In this document: in pieces, positions 8,722-17,109 of the stretch
How the letters are laid out: the number at the start of each line of letters is the position of its first letter
Position numbering within the stretch: position 1 is the stretch's first letter
Assembly (NCBI RefSeq): GCF_003752405.1
Contig: NZ_RKHK01000001.1
Coordinates: forward strand, 744,001-808,000
Source of the DNA: Bogoriella caseilytica
GTDB lineage: Bacteria > Actinomycetota > Actinomycetes > Actinomycetales > Actinomycetaceae
DNA: 64,000 nucleotides
Direction of reading: 5' to 3'
Translations under genes and position numbers: made by a program
The notes under the pieces: model-generated
Told to the model about the DNA's origin: nothing
Database searches by the model: none
What the model saw: the letters and a program-made list of their open reading frames with translations, nothing else

Positions 8722-10200
8722 TCAGCCGAGCAGGAACTCCTGGAGCGGCCCGGAGATGAAGTAGACGACAAAGGCCGCCGCCGAGATCCACATGATCCAG
8801 TGGACCTGCTTGAACCCGCCCCGACGCGTCGCCGTGAGCACGGTGTAGGCGATGAAGCCGACCCCGATGCCGGTGGCGATCGAGTAGCTGAAGGGCATGA
8901 AGATGATGGTGAGGAAGGCCGGCAAGGCGACGGCCAGGTCCTTCCACGGGATGGCCGTCACCTGGGTCATCATCATGAAGCCGACGATCACCAGCGCCGG
9001 GGTGGCTGCCTCGAAGGGGATCAGCGCGGTCAATGGCGCCAGGAAGATCGCACCGAGGAAGGCCGTTCCGGTGACGATCGGCGCGAGGCCGGTGCGGGCG
9101 CCGTCCGCCACACCGGCGGCGGACTCGATGAAGCTGGTGGCGGTCGAGGCGCCGGCCAGGCCACCACCGGAGGTACCGATGGCGTCGACGAGCAGGATCC
9201 GGCGGGTGTGGGGCGGGTTGCCATCCTCATCCAGCAGATCACCCTCGGCGCCCACGGCCACCATCGTGCCCATGGTGTCGAAGAAGTCGGTGAGCATCAG
9301 CGAGAAGGCCAGCAGCAACGCGGCCAGCCACCCGATCGGGGAGGTGAAGGCACCGAAGAGCGAGACCTGGCCCAGGGTGGAGAAGTCAGGGAGCTGGACC
9401 AGCTCACCGAACGAGCCGGGCAGCGCAGGAACGTTGCTGGACCAGCCCGTGGCGTTGTCCTCGCCGCCCGGTCCGATGGTGGTCACGGCTTCGAGGACGA
9501 TGGCCAGCACGGCGGCGACGCCGATCCCGATGAGGATGGCACCGCGAACCTTGCGCACCATGAGGATCGCGATGAGGAACAGGCCCACGAGAAAGACCAC
9601 GGTGGGCCAGCCGGTGAGGTAGCCGCCCACGCCGAGTTCCACCGGCGTGCCCGCCGCCGGGCGGATGATTCCGCCGTCGACCAGGCCGATGAAAGCGATG
9701 AACAGGCCGATACCCACGGTGATGGCCACCTTCAGGGCGCGCGGCACCGCGAGGAAGACCTTCTCGCGGAGGCCGGTCAGGGCCAGCACGAAGATCGCGA
9801 TGCCCTCGAGCACCACCAGGCCCATGGCGTCGGCCCAGGTCATGCCCGGCAAGGAGGCCACGCCGTACATGACGAAGGCGTTGAGCCCCATGCCAGCGGC
9901 CAGCGCCAGCGGGTAGTTGGCCACCGCACCCATCAGAATCGAGCACAGGCCGGCCACCAGAGCCGTGGCTGCCGCGATCGCCGGGATGTTGGCCTCGTCG
10001 CCGCCACCGAGGTATCCGCCCATGGAGTCCGGGCCGGAGAGGATCAGCGGGTTCAGCACCAGGATGTAGGCCATCGCGAAGAACGTGACGAATCCGCCGC
10101 GAATCTCACCGCCCACCGTGGAGCCGCGTTCGGTGATCCGGAAGGCGCGGTCGAGCCAGGGCACGTCGGTGTCGCCGGCCTGCGGCGCAGTGGTGGTCAT
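8722..10200 (-). CDS. NCS2 family purine (xanthine/adenine/guanine) permease
   Basis: 492-residue proton-coupled nucleobase permease of the AzgA-like NCS2 branch. The N-terminus RAFRITERGSTVGGEIRGGFVTFFAMAYILVLNPLIL and the motif ANYPLALAAGMGLNAFVMYG are typical. Later segments include DFFDTMGTMVAVG and TATSFIESAAGVADGARTGL. About 12-14 helices. The start is placed at ATG 10200; the open frame extends further upstream, but that sequence is not membrane-protein-like and overlaps the divergent gene. The nearby DUF2530 gene is a common neighbour. Substrate is inferred as hypoxanthine, adenine or guanine. Confidence 0.9.
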   Translation of the reverse strand: MTTTAPQAGDTDVPWLDRAFRITERGSTVGGEIRGGFVTFFAMAYILVLNPLILSGPDSMGGYLGGGDEANIPAIAAATALVAGLCSILMGAVANYPLALAAGMGLNAFVMYGVASLPGMTWADAMGLVVLEGIAIFVLALTGLREKVFLAVPRALKVAITVGIGLFIAFIGLVDGGIIRPAAGTPVELGVGGYLTGWPTVVFLVGLFLIAILMVRKVRGAILIGIGVAAVLAIVLEAVTTIGPGGEDNATGWSSNVPALPGSFGELVQLPDFSTLGQVSLFGAFTSPIGWLAALLLAFSLMLTDFFDTMGTMVAVGAEGDLLDEDGNPPHTRRILLVDAIGTSGGGLAGASTATSFIESAAGVADGARTGLAPIVTGTAFLGAIFLAPLTALIPFEAATPALVIVGFMMMTQVTAIPWKDLAVALPAFLTIIFMPFSYSIATGIGVGFIAYTVLTATRRGGFKQVHWIMWISAAAFVVYFISGPLQEFLLG

Positions 10201-10300
10201 AGGCGCGGATTCTGTCAGATATCGGGCGCGTTCCGGAACGCCGGCCGAGGTGAGCGCTCTCGCGCAGTGGGTGGCGAATCGGAGTGAGTAACCTCGCCAC

Positions 10301-10696
10301 ATGGTCCCTGCACCACCCGCGCCCGCTGAGCTGGCCAGCACCGTGCTGAGCGAGGCTTTCCGGGACGCCGGGCTGAGCATCCGGATCGAGCCCGGGCGCG
10401 ACCGCGGATCCGGCCGGATCCTGGCCGAGCACCGGGAACGTCGATTCGTCGTCACCGCCTGGTCCCAGGGCTTCGTTCCGCTGGAAGAATTCGACTTCGG
10501 CCACGCGCTGCTGCACTTCTTCGACACCATCCAGCAGGAGGTGAGCCAGGATCAGCTCTGGGGCCAGCCGCTCCCCCTCTGCGGTGCGCATCCGCACCAC
10601 CCGGCGAATGCCGGGCTCGCGCCCGCAGGCCTGGAGCTTTACTGCCCGAGGGACCGGACGTCGTGGACGCGGCTCATTCCGATTGCTGGGCCGTGA
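10301..10696 (+). CDS. conserved hypothetical protein, likely leaderless
   Basis: 131 residues with no recognised domain. The sequence has a hydrophilic N-terminal half, a central aromatic part (FVVTAWSQGFVPLEEFDFGHALLHFF) and a C-terminal Cys/His stretch (PLCGAHPHHPANAG, then YCPRD) that could bind a metal but is not a full zinc finger. It is divergent from the NCS2 permease. There is no ribosome site; a TAACCT hexamer at 10289-10294 lies exactly six bases before the ATG, which suggests leaderless transcription. Codon usage is normal for the window. Confidence 0.7.
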   Translation: MVPAPPAPAELASTVLSEAFRDAGLSIRIEPGRDRGSGRILAEHRERRFVVTAWSQGFVPLEEFDFGHALLHFFDTIQQEVSQDQLWGQPLPLCGAHPHHPANAGLAPAGLELYCPRDRTSWTRLIPIAGP

Positions 10697-10761
10697 ATCC
10701 GATCCAGGCTCCGAGACGCCAACTCCCTGACGCTGTGGCCTGCGTCTCCTAGGATCAGGCC

Positions 10762-11097
10762 ATGCCGCCCATGGACCTCTTCGGTGATGCGCCGACCCCG
10801 CCGCCGGCCAAGATCAACCCCGTCACGCTCATGGGGACGGGCACCGTGGCCTGGCTGATCGCCACCGCGGTCGTGGCCGGGCTGGACCTGATGGACCGGG
10901 CCCCCGAGGGCTGGTTGTGGATCTGCGTGGCCGGCCTCAGCCTCGGTCTGCTCGGCATGCTCTGGGCCTACTCGCGGGTCTACCGCGCCTACCGCAAGCG
11001 CGTGCGAGCGATCCAGCGGGCGCAGAAGGCTGAGATCAAGGCCCAGCGCGCCGAGCAGAAGGCGATGAAGCGGGCCGCGAGGAACTCCGCGCCCTAG
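10762..11097 (+). CDS. DUF2530 membrane protein
   Basis: 111 residues with two membrane helices (VAWLIATAVVAGLDLM and LWICVAGLSLGLLGMLWAYS) and a strongly basic coiled-coil-like tail of Arg/Lys/Ala/Glu. The PPPAKINPVTLMGTGTVAW opening fits DUF2530, a small actinobacterial family commonly found near NCS2 purine permeases, as here. Function is unknown; an accessory role for the permease is only an inference. TAGGAT at 10750-10755 is six bases before the ATG and no ribosome site is present, so it is probably leaderless. Confidence 0.85.
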   Translation: MPPMDLFGDAPTPPPAKINPVTLMGTGTVAWLIATAVVAGLDLMDRAPEGWLWICVAGLSLGLLGMLWAYSRVYRAYRKRVRAIQRAQKAEIKAQRAEQKAMKRAARNSAP

Positions 11098-11409
11098 CAG
11101 GTATCGACGAACTGGCGTCCTGACGGTTACGGTCGTCGAAGTGTCCAGAATCACCCGACCGGTAGTCGATGGCCCCACGTGCGCGTGCGCCGTCCGTAGA
11201 GGAGGTCATGTGCGCGCCTGGCAGCCACACGGCATCCGCCACCACCGCCGTGGACCGGTCCTCAGCCCCCGCTCCGGCGTCAACGGCGACCAGCCGGAGC
11301 GGGTCACCCGCGTGCACCTGCCACGCCACGGCGACGTCACGCCACCCCACAGCTCATCCGCCGTCCGGGCCGCCCAGGAGGCCGCGACACCGCCATAGAA
11401 GGAGCACAC
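11098..11409. other. 312-bp gap upstream of the aminotransferase operon
   Basis: The only clear signal is AAGGAG just before the ATG at 11410. A minus-strand frame from GTG 11350 to a stop at 11036 encodes 104 residues, the first 50 of which look protein-like (VAVAWQVHAGDPLRLVAVDAG), but it has no ribosome site and runs into the DUF2530 gene. It may be a gene relic or chance. Confidence 0.4.
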
Positions 11410-12669
11410 ATGGATACCACCCCCTTCGAGCAGTGGGAGTCCGAGGTCCGCGGTTACTGCCGCGCGTACCCCACGGTCTTCGCCTCGGCATCGAATGCCC
11501 GCCAGGTCGATGAGGACGGGAAGTCCTACATCGACTTCTTCGCCGGGGCCGGCGTGCTGAACTTCGGTCACAACAACGAACGCATGAAGCGGGCGATGAT
11601 CGCCTTCCTCGAAGGGGACGGTGTCGCGCACAGCCTCGACACCTACACCACCACCAAGCGGGACTTCATCGAGCGCTTCCGCGAGGTGATCCTCGAGCCG
11701 CGCGGCATGGACCACAAGATGCAGTTCATGGGCCCCACCGGCACCAACGCGGTCGAGGCCGCCCTCAAGCTGGCGCGCCTGGCCACCGGTCGCAGCGACG
11801 TCGTCGCCTTCAGCCACGGCTTCCACGGCATGACCCTCGGCTCGCTGGCAGCGACCGCCAACGACGCCTTCCGCCAGTGGGCCGGAGTGCCGTTGGAGAA
11901 CGTGGTGCGCCTGCCCAACGAGAGCTCCCCCGGTGGCGGCCTGGCGGGGCTGGAGGCCTACCGGCAGGCCCTCGCGGACCCCTCCAGCGGGCAGAAGCCC
12001 CCGGCGGCCTTCCTGGTGGAGCCGCTGCAGGCCGAAGGCGGCGTCAACGTCGCCAGCGCCGAGTGGCTGCACGCCATCCAGGCGCTCGCCCGGGACGTCG
12101 GTGCGCTGTTCATCATTGACGACATCCAGGCCTCCTGCGGGCGCACCGGCTCCTACTTCAGCTTCGACGGCATGGGCCTGGACCCGGACATCATCACCCT
12201 CGCCAAGGGCCTCGGCGGCTTCGGGACGCCCATCGCGATGAACCTCAACAAGCCGGAGGTGGATGCGCACTGGTCCCCCGGTGCCCACACCGGCACCTTC
12301 CGCGGGCAGGGCCTGTCCTTCGTGGCCGGGGCGGTGGCACTGGACTACTTCACCGACGACGAGCTGATGACTGCGGTCCACGCCAAGGGCGAGACCATGC
12401 GCGCCACGCTCGAGGACATTGCCGCCGCCCATCCGGGCCGCGGCTGGGAGGTGCGCGGCCGCGGCATGATGCAGGGCCTGGACCTGCACGACGGCGCGCT
12501 GGCCAAAGAGGTGCAAAGCCTCGCCTTCCACAGTGGCCTGCTGCTCGGCCCGTGCGGCACCAACGGGCAAGTGATCAAGTTGATCCCGCCGCTGACGATC
12601 CCCGAGGACGACCTCACCGAAGGGCTGGGCCTGCTCGACCAGGCGGTTGCGACGGCGGTCGCGGGATGA
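11410..12669 (+). CDS. EctB/DoeD-like diaminobutyrate aminotransferase (class III)
   Basis: PLP-dependent class III aminotransferase, 419 residues. The N-terminal half is strikingly EctB-like (DEDGKSYIDFFAGAGVLNFGHNN and FMGPTGTNAVEAALKLAR). The PLP region has IIDDIQASCGRTGSYF and the Schiff-base lysine in LAKGLGGFGTP. EctB makes 2,4-diaminobutyrate for ectoine synthesis and its relative DoeD removes the amino group in ectoine breakdown; ectA and ectC are absent and an ectoine-hydrolase homologue follows, so the catabolic direction is favoured. AAGGAG precedes the ATG. The stop overlaps the next start (ATGA). Confidence 0.82.
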   Translation: MDTTPFEQWESEVRGYCRAYPTVFASASNARQVDEDGKSYIDFFAGAGVLNFGHNNERMKRAMIAFLEGDGVAHSLDTYTTTKRDFIERFREVILEPRGMDHKMQFMGPTGTNAVEAALKLARLATGRSDVVAFSHGFHGMTLGSLAATANDAFRQWAGVPLENVVRLPNESSPGGGLAGLEAYRQALADPSSGQKPPAAFLVEPLQAEGGVNVASAEWLHAIQALARDVGALFIIDDIQASCGRTGSYFSFDGMGLDPDIITLAKGLGGFGTPIAMNLNKPEVDAHWSPGAHTGTFRGQGLSFVAGAVALDYFTDDELMTAVHAKGETMRATLEDIAAAHPGRGWEVRGRGMMQGLDLHDGALAKEVQSLAFHSGLLLGPCGTNGQVIKLIPPLTIPEDDLTEGLGLLDQAVATAVAG

Positions 12670-13877
12670 GGCGCCGTGACGACATGACCTTCGCGCCCGA
12701 GGAGTACGAGCGCCGGATCACCGAACTGCGGGAGCGCATGGCAGCCCGGCTCCTGGACGCGGTCATCATCACCGACCCCGAGAACCTCATCTACCTCACC
12801 GACTACCAGACCACCGGGTACTCCTTCTTCCAGGCCCTGGTCGTCCCGCTCGAGGACGAGCCCTTCATGATCACGCGCGCCATGGAGGAGTCCAACGTCA
12901 TCGAGCGCACCTGGGTGGAGATCACCCGGCCCTACCCGGACACCGGGGACGCGATCCAGCAGCTCATCGCCGCGCTCACCGAGTTCGATCTGGCCACCAA
13001 GCGCATCGGCTACGAGCGGAACAGCTACTTCTTCCCCGCCTACCAGCAAGACCGCATCCACACCAGCTTCCAGCGCGGCACCCTGCGCGACTGCTTCGGC
13101 ATCGTCGAGGAGGGCCGGCGCCGCAAGTCTCCCGCGGAGATCGAGATCATGACCCGGGCGGCGATCGCGACCCAGGCCGGGATCGCCGCCGGGCTGGAGG
13201 CCGCGCAGCCGGGGGTGACCGAGAACGAGATCGGTGCGGCGATCAGCGCCGCGATGTTCCGCGCCGGGGGTGAACCCCCCGCGGTGATGCCCTACGTGGC
13301 CTCGGGGCCGCGGTCGATGATCGGTCACGCCACATGGGAGGGCCGCGAGGTCCAGCCCGGGGAGCACGTGTTCCTCGAGGTCGGCGGCTGCTACCGGCGC
13401 TACCACACCGCCATGATGCGCACCGTGGTGCTGGACGAGCTGAGCCCGTCGATGGAGAAGGCCCAGGAGCGGATGAAGATGGCGCTGCGCGAACTCAAGG
13501 CCGAGATGCGCCCTGGGCTCACCGTCTCCGATGCCGACTCGATCGTGCGCAACATCATCACGGACAACGACGTCGATGCCCGCCTGGTCACTCGGTCCGG
13601 GTACTCGATCGGGATCGCCTTCCCACCCAGTTGGGACGAGGGATACATCCTGAGCCTGAACCCCGGCGACTTCACCGTGCTGGAGGAGGGCATGACCTTC
13701 CATGTGATCCCGTGGATGTGGGGCGTGGACGGCGACAAGACCGTGGGCATCTCCGACACCATCCGGGTCACCGCGGACGGTTGCGCCTCCTTCTTCGACC
13801 TGCCCGAGGACTTCACCGTCACCCCGGCTGAGACGGCGCCTGTGCTGAGCGCCGTCGAGAACATGGAGGAAGCATGA
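12666..13877 (+). CDS. doeA: DoeA-like ectoine hydrolase (M24 peptidase fold)
   Basis: 403-residue creatinase/aminopeptidase-fold protein. The N-terminal creatinase domain (about residues 5-145) contains the typical DAVIITDPENLIYLTDYQ, and the C-terminal pita-bread domain holds VASGPRSMIGHATWEGREVQPGEHVFLEVGGCY and EGMTFHVIPWMWG. The canonical M24 metal ligands are mostly replaced (Glu/Val at the first Asp pair, GISDTI where a Glu is usual), as in DoeA/EutD and creatinases. DoeA opens the ectoine ring to acetyl-diaminobutyrate. ATG 12666 overlaps the upstream stop; ATG 12684 is an alternative. The exact substrate is not proven. Confidence 0.8.
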   Translation: MRRRDDMTFAPEEYERRITELRERMAARLLDAVIITDPENLIYLTDYQTTGYSFFQALVVPLEDEPFMITRAMEESNVIERTWVEITRPYPDTGDAIQQLIAALTEFDLATKRIGYERNSYFFPAYQQDRIHTSFQRGTLRDCFGIVEEGRRRKSPAEIEIMTRAAIATQAGIAAGLEAAQPGVTENEIGAAISAAMFRAGGEPPAVMPYVASGPRSMIGHATWEGREVQPGEHVFLEVGGCYRRYHTAMMRTVVLDELSPSMEKAQERMKMALRELKAEMRPGLTVSDADSIVRNIITDNDVDARLVTRSGYSIGIAFPPSWDEGYILSLNPGDFTVLEEGMTFHVIPWMWGVDGDKTVGISDTIRVTADGCASFFDLPEDFTVTPAETAPVLSAVENMEEA

Positions 13878-15253
13878 GTGTGCTGACCGTCATCGACCCG
13901 CGCACCGGCACGGTCGCCCACGAGGTCCCGGCCGCCGGCCCTGAGGAGGTCGGGCAGGTGATCGGCCGGGCGCACCGGGCCTTCGGGGGCTGGAGCCAGC
14001 GGAGCATCGCCGAGCGTGCCGCCGTCCTGCACGCCGTGGCCGGTCGGCTGCGCGCCGAGCGTGAGGAACTCGCCCCGCTGATGACCCTGGAGATGGGCAA
14101 ACCGATCACCGAGGCCCGGGCCGAGGTGGACAAGGCCGCCTGGGCTGCGGAGCATTACGCCGAGCACGCCACCGCCTACTTGGCCACCGAGGAGATTCCC
14201 TCGGACGCCACCCGCAGCTATGTGCAGTACCTGCCACTGGGGCCGGTACTGGGGATCCTGCCGTGGAATGCGCCCTTCTGGCTGGCCTTCCGCTTCCTGG
14301 CTCCCACCCTCATGGCGGGGAACACCGGCGTGCTCAAGCATGACCCGCGGGTGCCGCGCTGCGCCCAGGCGATCGCCGCGCTCTTCGATGAGTCCGTGGG
14401 CGCACCCCCGGGGCTGGTCGAGGCACTGCTCGTGCAGACGCCGGACGTCGAGGCCGCGATCCGGGATCCGCGGATCCAGGCGGTCTCCTTCACCGGTTCG
14501 GACCGGGCCGGTTCGGCCGTGGCCTCGGTGGCAGCCGCAGAGATCAAGCCTCATGTGCTCGAGCTCGGCGGATCGGACCCGGCGATCGTGCTGGCCGATG
14601 CCGATCTCGAGGCCGCTGCCGCGACCATCGCGACCATGCGGATCATCAACGCGGGCCAGTCCTGCATCGCCGCGAAGCGCATCATCGTCGAGGACGCCGT
14701 GCACGACGAGTTCGTCGCGCTGCTGCACGAGCGGCTCGACGCGCTGGTGGTGGGCGACCCGCGCGAGGAAACCACGCAGATCGGGCCGATCGCCCGGGAG
14801 GACCTCCGCGAGAACCTGCACCGCCAGGTGGTCGAGACGGTTCAGGCCGGGGCCGAGTGCCGCCTCGGCGGCGAGCTGCCGGAGGGGCCAGGGTTCTTCT
14901 ACCCGGTCACCCTGCTCACCGAGGTGCGCCCGGGTATGACGGCGTGCGTGGAGGAGACCTTCGGGCCGGTGGCCGCTGTGCTGCGGGCGGGCTCGGCGCA
15001 GGAGGCGCTGGACCTCGCGAACGACACGCCCTACGGCCTCGGTGCGAGCGTGTGGACCTCCACCGATCGTGGTGAGGCCATCGCCCGGCAGATCGTCGCC
15101 GGTCAGGTGGCCGTGAACGGCATCGTCAAGACCGATCCGCGGCTGCCCAGCGGCGGGGTGAAGCGCTCGGGCTACGGCCGTGAGCTGGGCCGCGAGGGCG
15201 TCCTGGAGTTCGTCAACGCCCAGCAGGTGTGGGTGGGGCCGCGCCGGGGTTGA
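13874..15253 (+). CDS. NAD(P)-dependent aldehyde dehydrogenase, DoeC/GabD-like
   Basis: 459-residue aldehyde dehydrogenase. Conserved parts include PWNAPFWLAFRFLAPTLMAGN, the Rossmann motif FTGSDRAGSAV, the general-base Glu in LELGGSDP and the catalytic Cys in NAGQSCIAAKR, followed by EETFGPV. It resembles succinate-semialdehyde dehydrogenases and DoeC, which oxidises aspartate semialdehyde in ectoine breakdown. The ATG overlaps the DoeA stop by 4 bp, so the three genes form a translationally coupled operon. The stop lies inside a GC hairpin that probably ends the transcript. Confidence 0.88.
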   Translation: MSVLTVIDPRTGTVAHEVPAAGPEEVGQVIGRAHRAFGGWSQRSIAERAAVLHAVAGRLRAEREELAPLMTLEMGKPITEARAEVDKAAWAAEHYAEHATAYLATEEIPSDATRSYVQYLPLGPVLGILPWNAPFWLAFRFLAPTLMAGNTGVLKHDPRVPRCAQAIAALFDESVGAPPGLVEALLVQTPDVEAAIRDPRIQAVSFTGSDRAGSAVASVAAAEIKPHVLELGGSDPAIVLADADLEAAAATIATMRIINAGQSCIAAKRIIVEDAVHDEFVALLHERLDALVVGDPREETTQIGPIAREDLRENLHRQVVETVQAGAECRLGGELPEGPGFFYPVTLLTEVRPGMTACVEETFGPVAAVLRAGSAQEALDLANDTPYGLGASVWTSTDRGEAIARQIVAGQVAVNGIVKTDPRLPSGGVKRSGYGRELGREGVLEFVNAQQVWVGPRRG

Positions 15254-15264
15254 TCGCGGCGCGG
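15239..15264. terminator. GC hairpin at the end of the ectoine-type operon
   Basis: CCGCGCCG (15239-15246) pairs perfectly with CGGCGCGG (15257-15264) around a 10-nt loop. It overlaps the aldehyde dehydrogenase stop and precedes the convergent ClbS-like gene, so it could serve both strands. Confidence 0.5.
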
Positions 15265-15268
15265 GAGC

Positions 15269-15772
15269 TCACCGGGTGCGGAGCCAGGCACGGAGTCGAC
15301 GGCGGGCGTTGGCATAGGGCGAGGAGGTGTTGAAGGAGATCATGCGCCCCATGGTCCACTTCCCGTACCAGGGTGCCCCGTAGAGCTCGTCGTCGGAGTA
15401 TCCCTCCACGAGGGCCACGACGTCGTCCTTGGCCTCACGGAACTGAAGGCGCAACTCCTCCCAGCCGTCGTCGGCATGGTCGCCGTAGAAGCGCTGGGCA
15501 AGCAGACCGAGCTCGTTCCAGGCGAGACCAGGAGCGGGCAGCTCATCGGGGAGCCCGCCAGCCCGGCGTTGATGCCAAATGAGCACCTGCCGGTTCCACC
15601 CGATGAGGTAGGCGAGCAGATCTGCCGGGCTCATCATGGTGTCCTTGACCTGCCCCTCGAGCACGGGTTCCCGCGCTGCTGCGGGAGGCACCCGGTCGAG
15701 GTCATGGTCGAGTTGCGCGAAGGTCTTCTCGATCGCGGTGAGGAGCTCGTCCTTCGTTGCTGGAACAGCCAT
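15269..15772 (-). CDS. ClbS/DfsB family four-helix bundle protein (DUF1706)
   Basis: 167-residue all-helical protein of the DinB-like ClbS/DfsB family. Supporting stretches are TKDELLTAIEKTFAQLD, the MMSPADLLAYLIGWNRQVLIWH core, and the C-terminal WTMGRMISFNTSSPYANARRRLRAWLR. ClbS itself is a colibactin self-protection protein, but most family members have no known substrate; a general hydrolase or scavenger role is only possible. Single gene, convergent with the aldehyde dehydrogenase operon. Confidence 0.85.
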   Translation of the reverse strand: MAVPATKDELLTAIEKTFAQLDHDLDRVPPAAAREPVLEGQVKDTMMSPADLLAYLIGWNRQVLIWHQRRAGGLPDELPAPGLAWNELGLLAQRFYGDHADDGWEELRLQFREAKDDVVALVEGYSDDELYGAPWYGKWTMGRMISFNTSSPYANARRRLRAWLRTR

Positions 15773-15854
15773 GACCGGCCTCGGTTCTCCACGGGCTGCG
15801 GTGGATCAGCCACACCTCAGCTCTCGCACACCATTCTACGACGCGGAGACTGTT

Positions 15855-17099
15855 TCAGGCCTCGAGCAGACCCGCGGCGAGAGCGGGGGCCAGCGCCGGG
15901 CTGAGCGGCAGGCGGGGCAGCAGCGTGGTCTGCAGCGCGTGGTAGATGTCCGGTTTGCCCGACCACGTGCCGTGCGCGGGCTGGAGGTCCGCGCCGAGCT
16001 CGTGGCGCCACTGGCCGGGCGCCTCGAGGAAGTACTCCGCGGCGTGGTCCCAGCAGCGCTGATACCACTCGGCGTAGCGCTCCTCGCCGGTGGCGCGGTG
16101 CAGCGCGGCCAGGGCGGCAATCGCCTCGGTGACCACCCAGTGCATGCGCTGCGTGGTCACCGGCGTACCGTCGAAGTCGACCGTGTAGACGAAGCCCTCC
16201 ACGCCGTCGGCCGCATGGTCGCCCAGACCGCGCTCGACCAGCGCCGTGGCACCCTCGAGCATCCAGGGCTCCAACTCCCTGCCGCGCTGCTGCAGCGCGT
16301 GGCCGGCCTGCAGGGTCAGGCGTGCCCACTCGAACCAGTGCCCGGGGGTGGCGCCGTAGGGCCGGAAGGGGTGAGCGGGCTCGTCGCGGTTGTAGTCCGG
16401 GAGCATCTGCCACTGCGGGTCGAAATGCTCCGGGAGGCGCCAGTCCTGCCCACGGGCGAAGTCATCGACCACGCGGCGCAGGATCCGCACGGCGCGGTCC
16501 AGCCACACGGCATCGCCGGTGACGTCGGCCGTCGCGAGGTAGGCCTCGACGGTGTGCATGTTCGCGTTGACGCCGCGGTAGTCCTCCAGCTCGGTGAAGC
16601 TGCGGTCCCAGCTCTCCACCACCATGCCGTCGTCCTCGCGCCAGAAGTGCTCGAGCTGGACGCGCTGGGCCCGGGCGAGCAGCTCGGCAGCCCCGGGACG
16701 TCCTGCTGCTGTGGCGGAGGAGGCGGCGAGCAGCACGAAGGCGTGCGGGTAAGCGTCCTTGCGGGTGGCGGCCTCGTCGGTGGCGTCGGGGAGGCCGTCC
16801 GGGCCGACGGCAGAGAACCAGCCACCGTGCTCACCGTCGGCGAAGACCTCGGTGAGGGCGCGTACGCCATGGTCGACGAGCGCCGCGTACCCGGGGCGGC
16901 CGAGCAGGGCGCCCAGAGCGAAGGAGTGGGTCATCCGGCAGGTGATCCACAACTCGTGGCCGGCGCCCGGGGGGACCTGCCCGGCGTCGTCGAGGGCACC
17001 GAAGGCGACCGGTGTACGAGATCCGGCCCCGAAACTCAGGAGGGCGTCGCTCTCCTGTTCGAGCCAGCGGGCATGGGCAGCGTTGTTCAACCAGGACAT
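15855..17099 (-). CDS. AGE family epimerase/isomerase
   Basis: 414-residue (alpha/alpha)6-barrel sugar isomerase of the N-acylglucosamine 2-epimerase family. Segments ELWITCRMTHSFALGALLG, HGGWFSAVGPDG, VNANMHTVEAYLATADVTG and QRMHWVVTEAIAALAAL carry the conserved aromatic and histidine positions. Relatives isomerise mannose/fructose, N-acetylglucosamine or sulfoquinovose (YihS); sequence alone does not decide which. It starts 10 bp after the YeiH gene and is the last gene of the DUF3027-MFS-YeiH-AGE run. Confidence 0.85.
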   Translation of the reverse strand: MSWLNNAAHARWLEQESDALLSFGAGSRTPVAFGALDDAGQVPPGAGHELWITCRMTHSFALGALLGRPGYAALVDHGVRALTEVFADGEHGGWFSAVGPDGLPDATDEAATRKDAYPHAFVLLAASSATAAGRPGAAELLARAQRVQLEHFWREDDGMVVESWDRSFTELEDYRGVNANMHTVEAYLATADVTGDAVWLDRAVRILRRVVDDFARGQDWRLPEHFDPQWQMLPDYNRDEPAHPFRPYGATPGHWFEWARLTLQAGHALQQRGRELEPWMLEGATALVERGLGDHAADGVEGFVYTVDFDGTPVTTQRMHWVVTEAIAALAALHRATGEERYAEWYQRCWDHAAEYFLEAPGQWRHELGADLQPAHGTWSGKPDIYHALQTTLLPRLPLSPALAPALAAGLLEA

Positions 17100-17109
17100 G
17101 GTCTCGATC

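Noticed and set aside
8800-10287. Long plus-strand open frame opposite the NCS2 permease
   Set aside because: Rich in Gly/Glu/His/Gln with no domain; a typical antisense shadow of a high-GC gene.
11410-12669. EctB as part of ectoine biosynthesis
   Set aside because: ectA and ectC are missing, and the gene is coupled to a DoeA-like hydrolase and an aldehyde dehydrogenase, which fits breakdown better.
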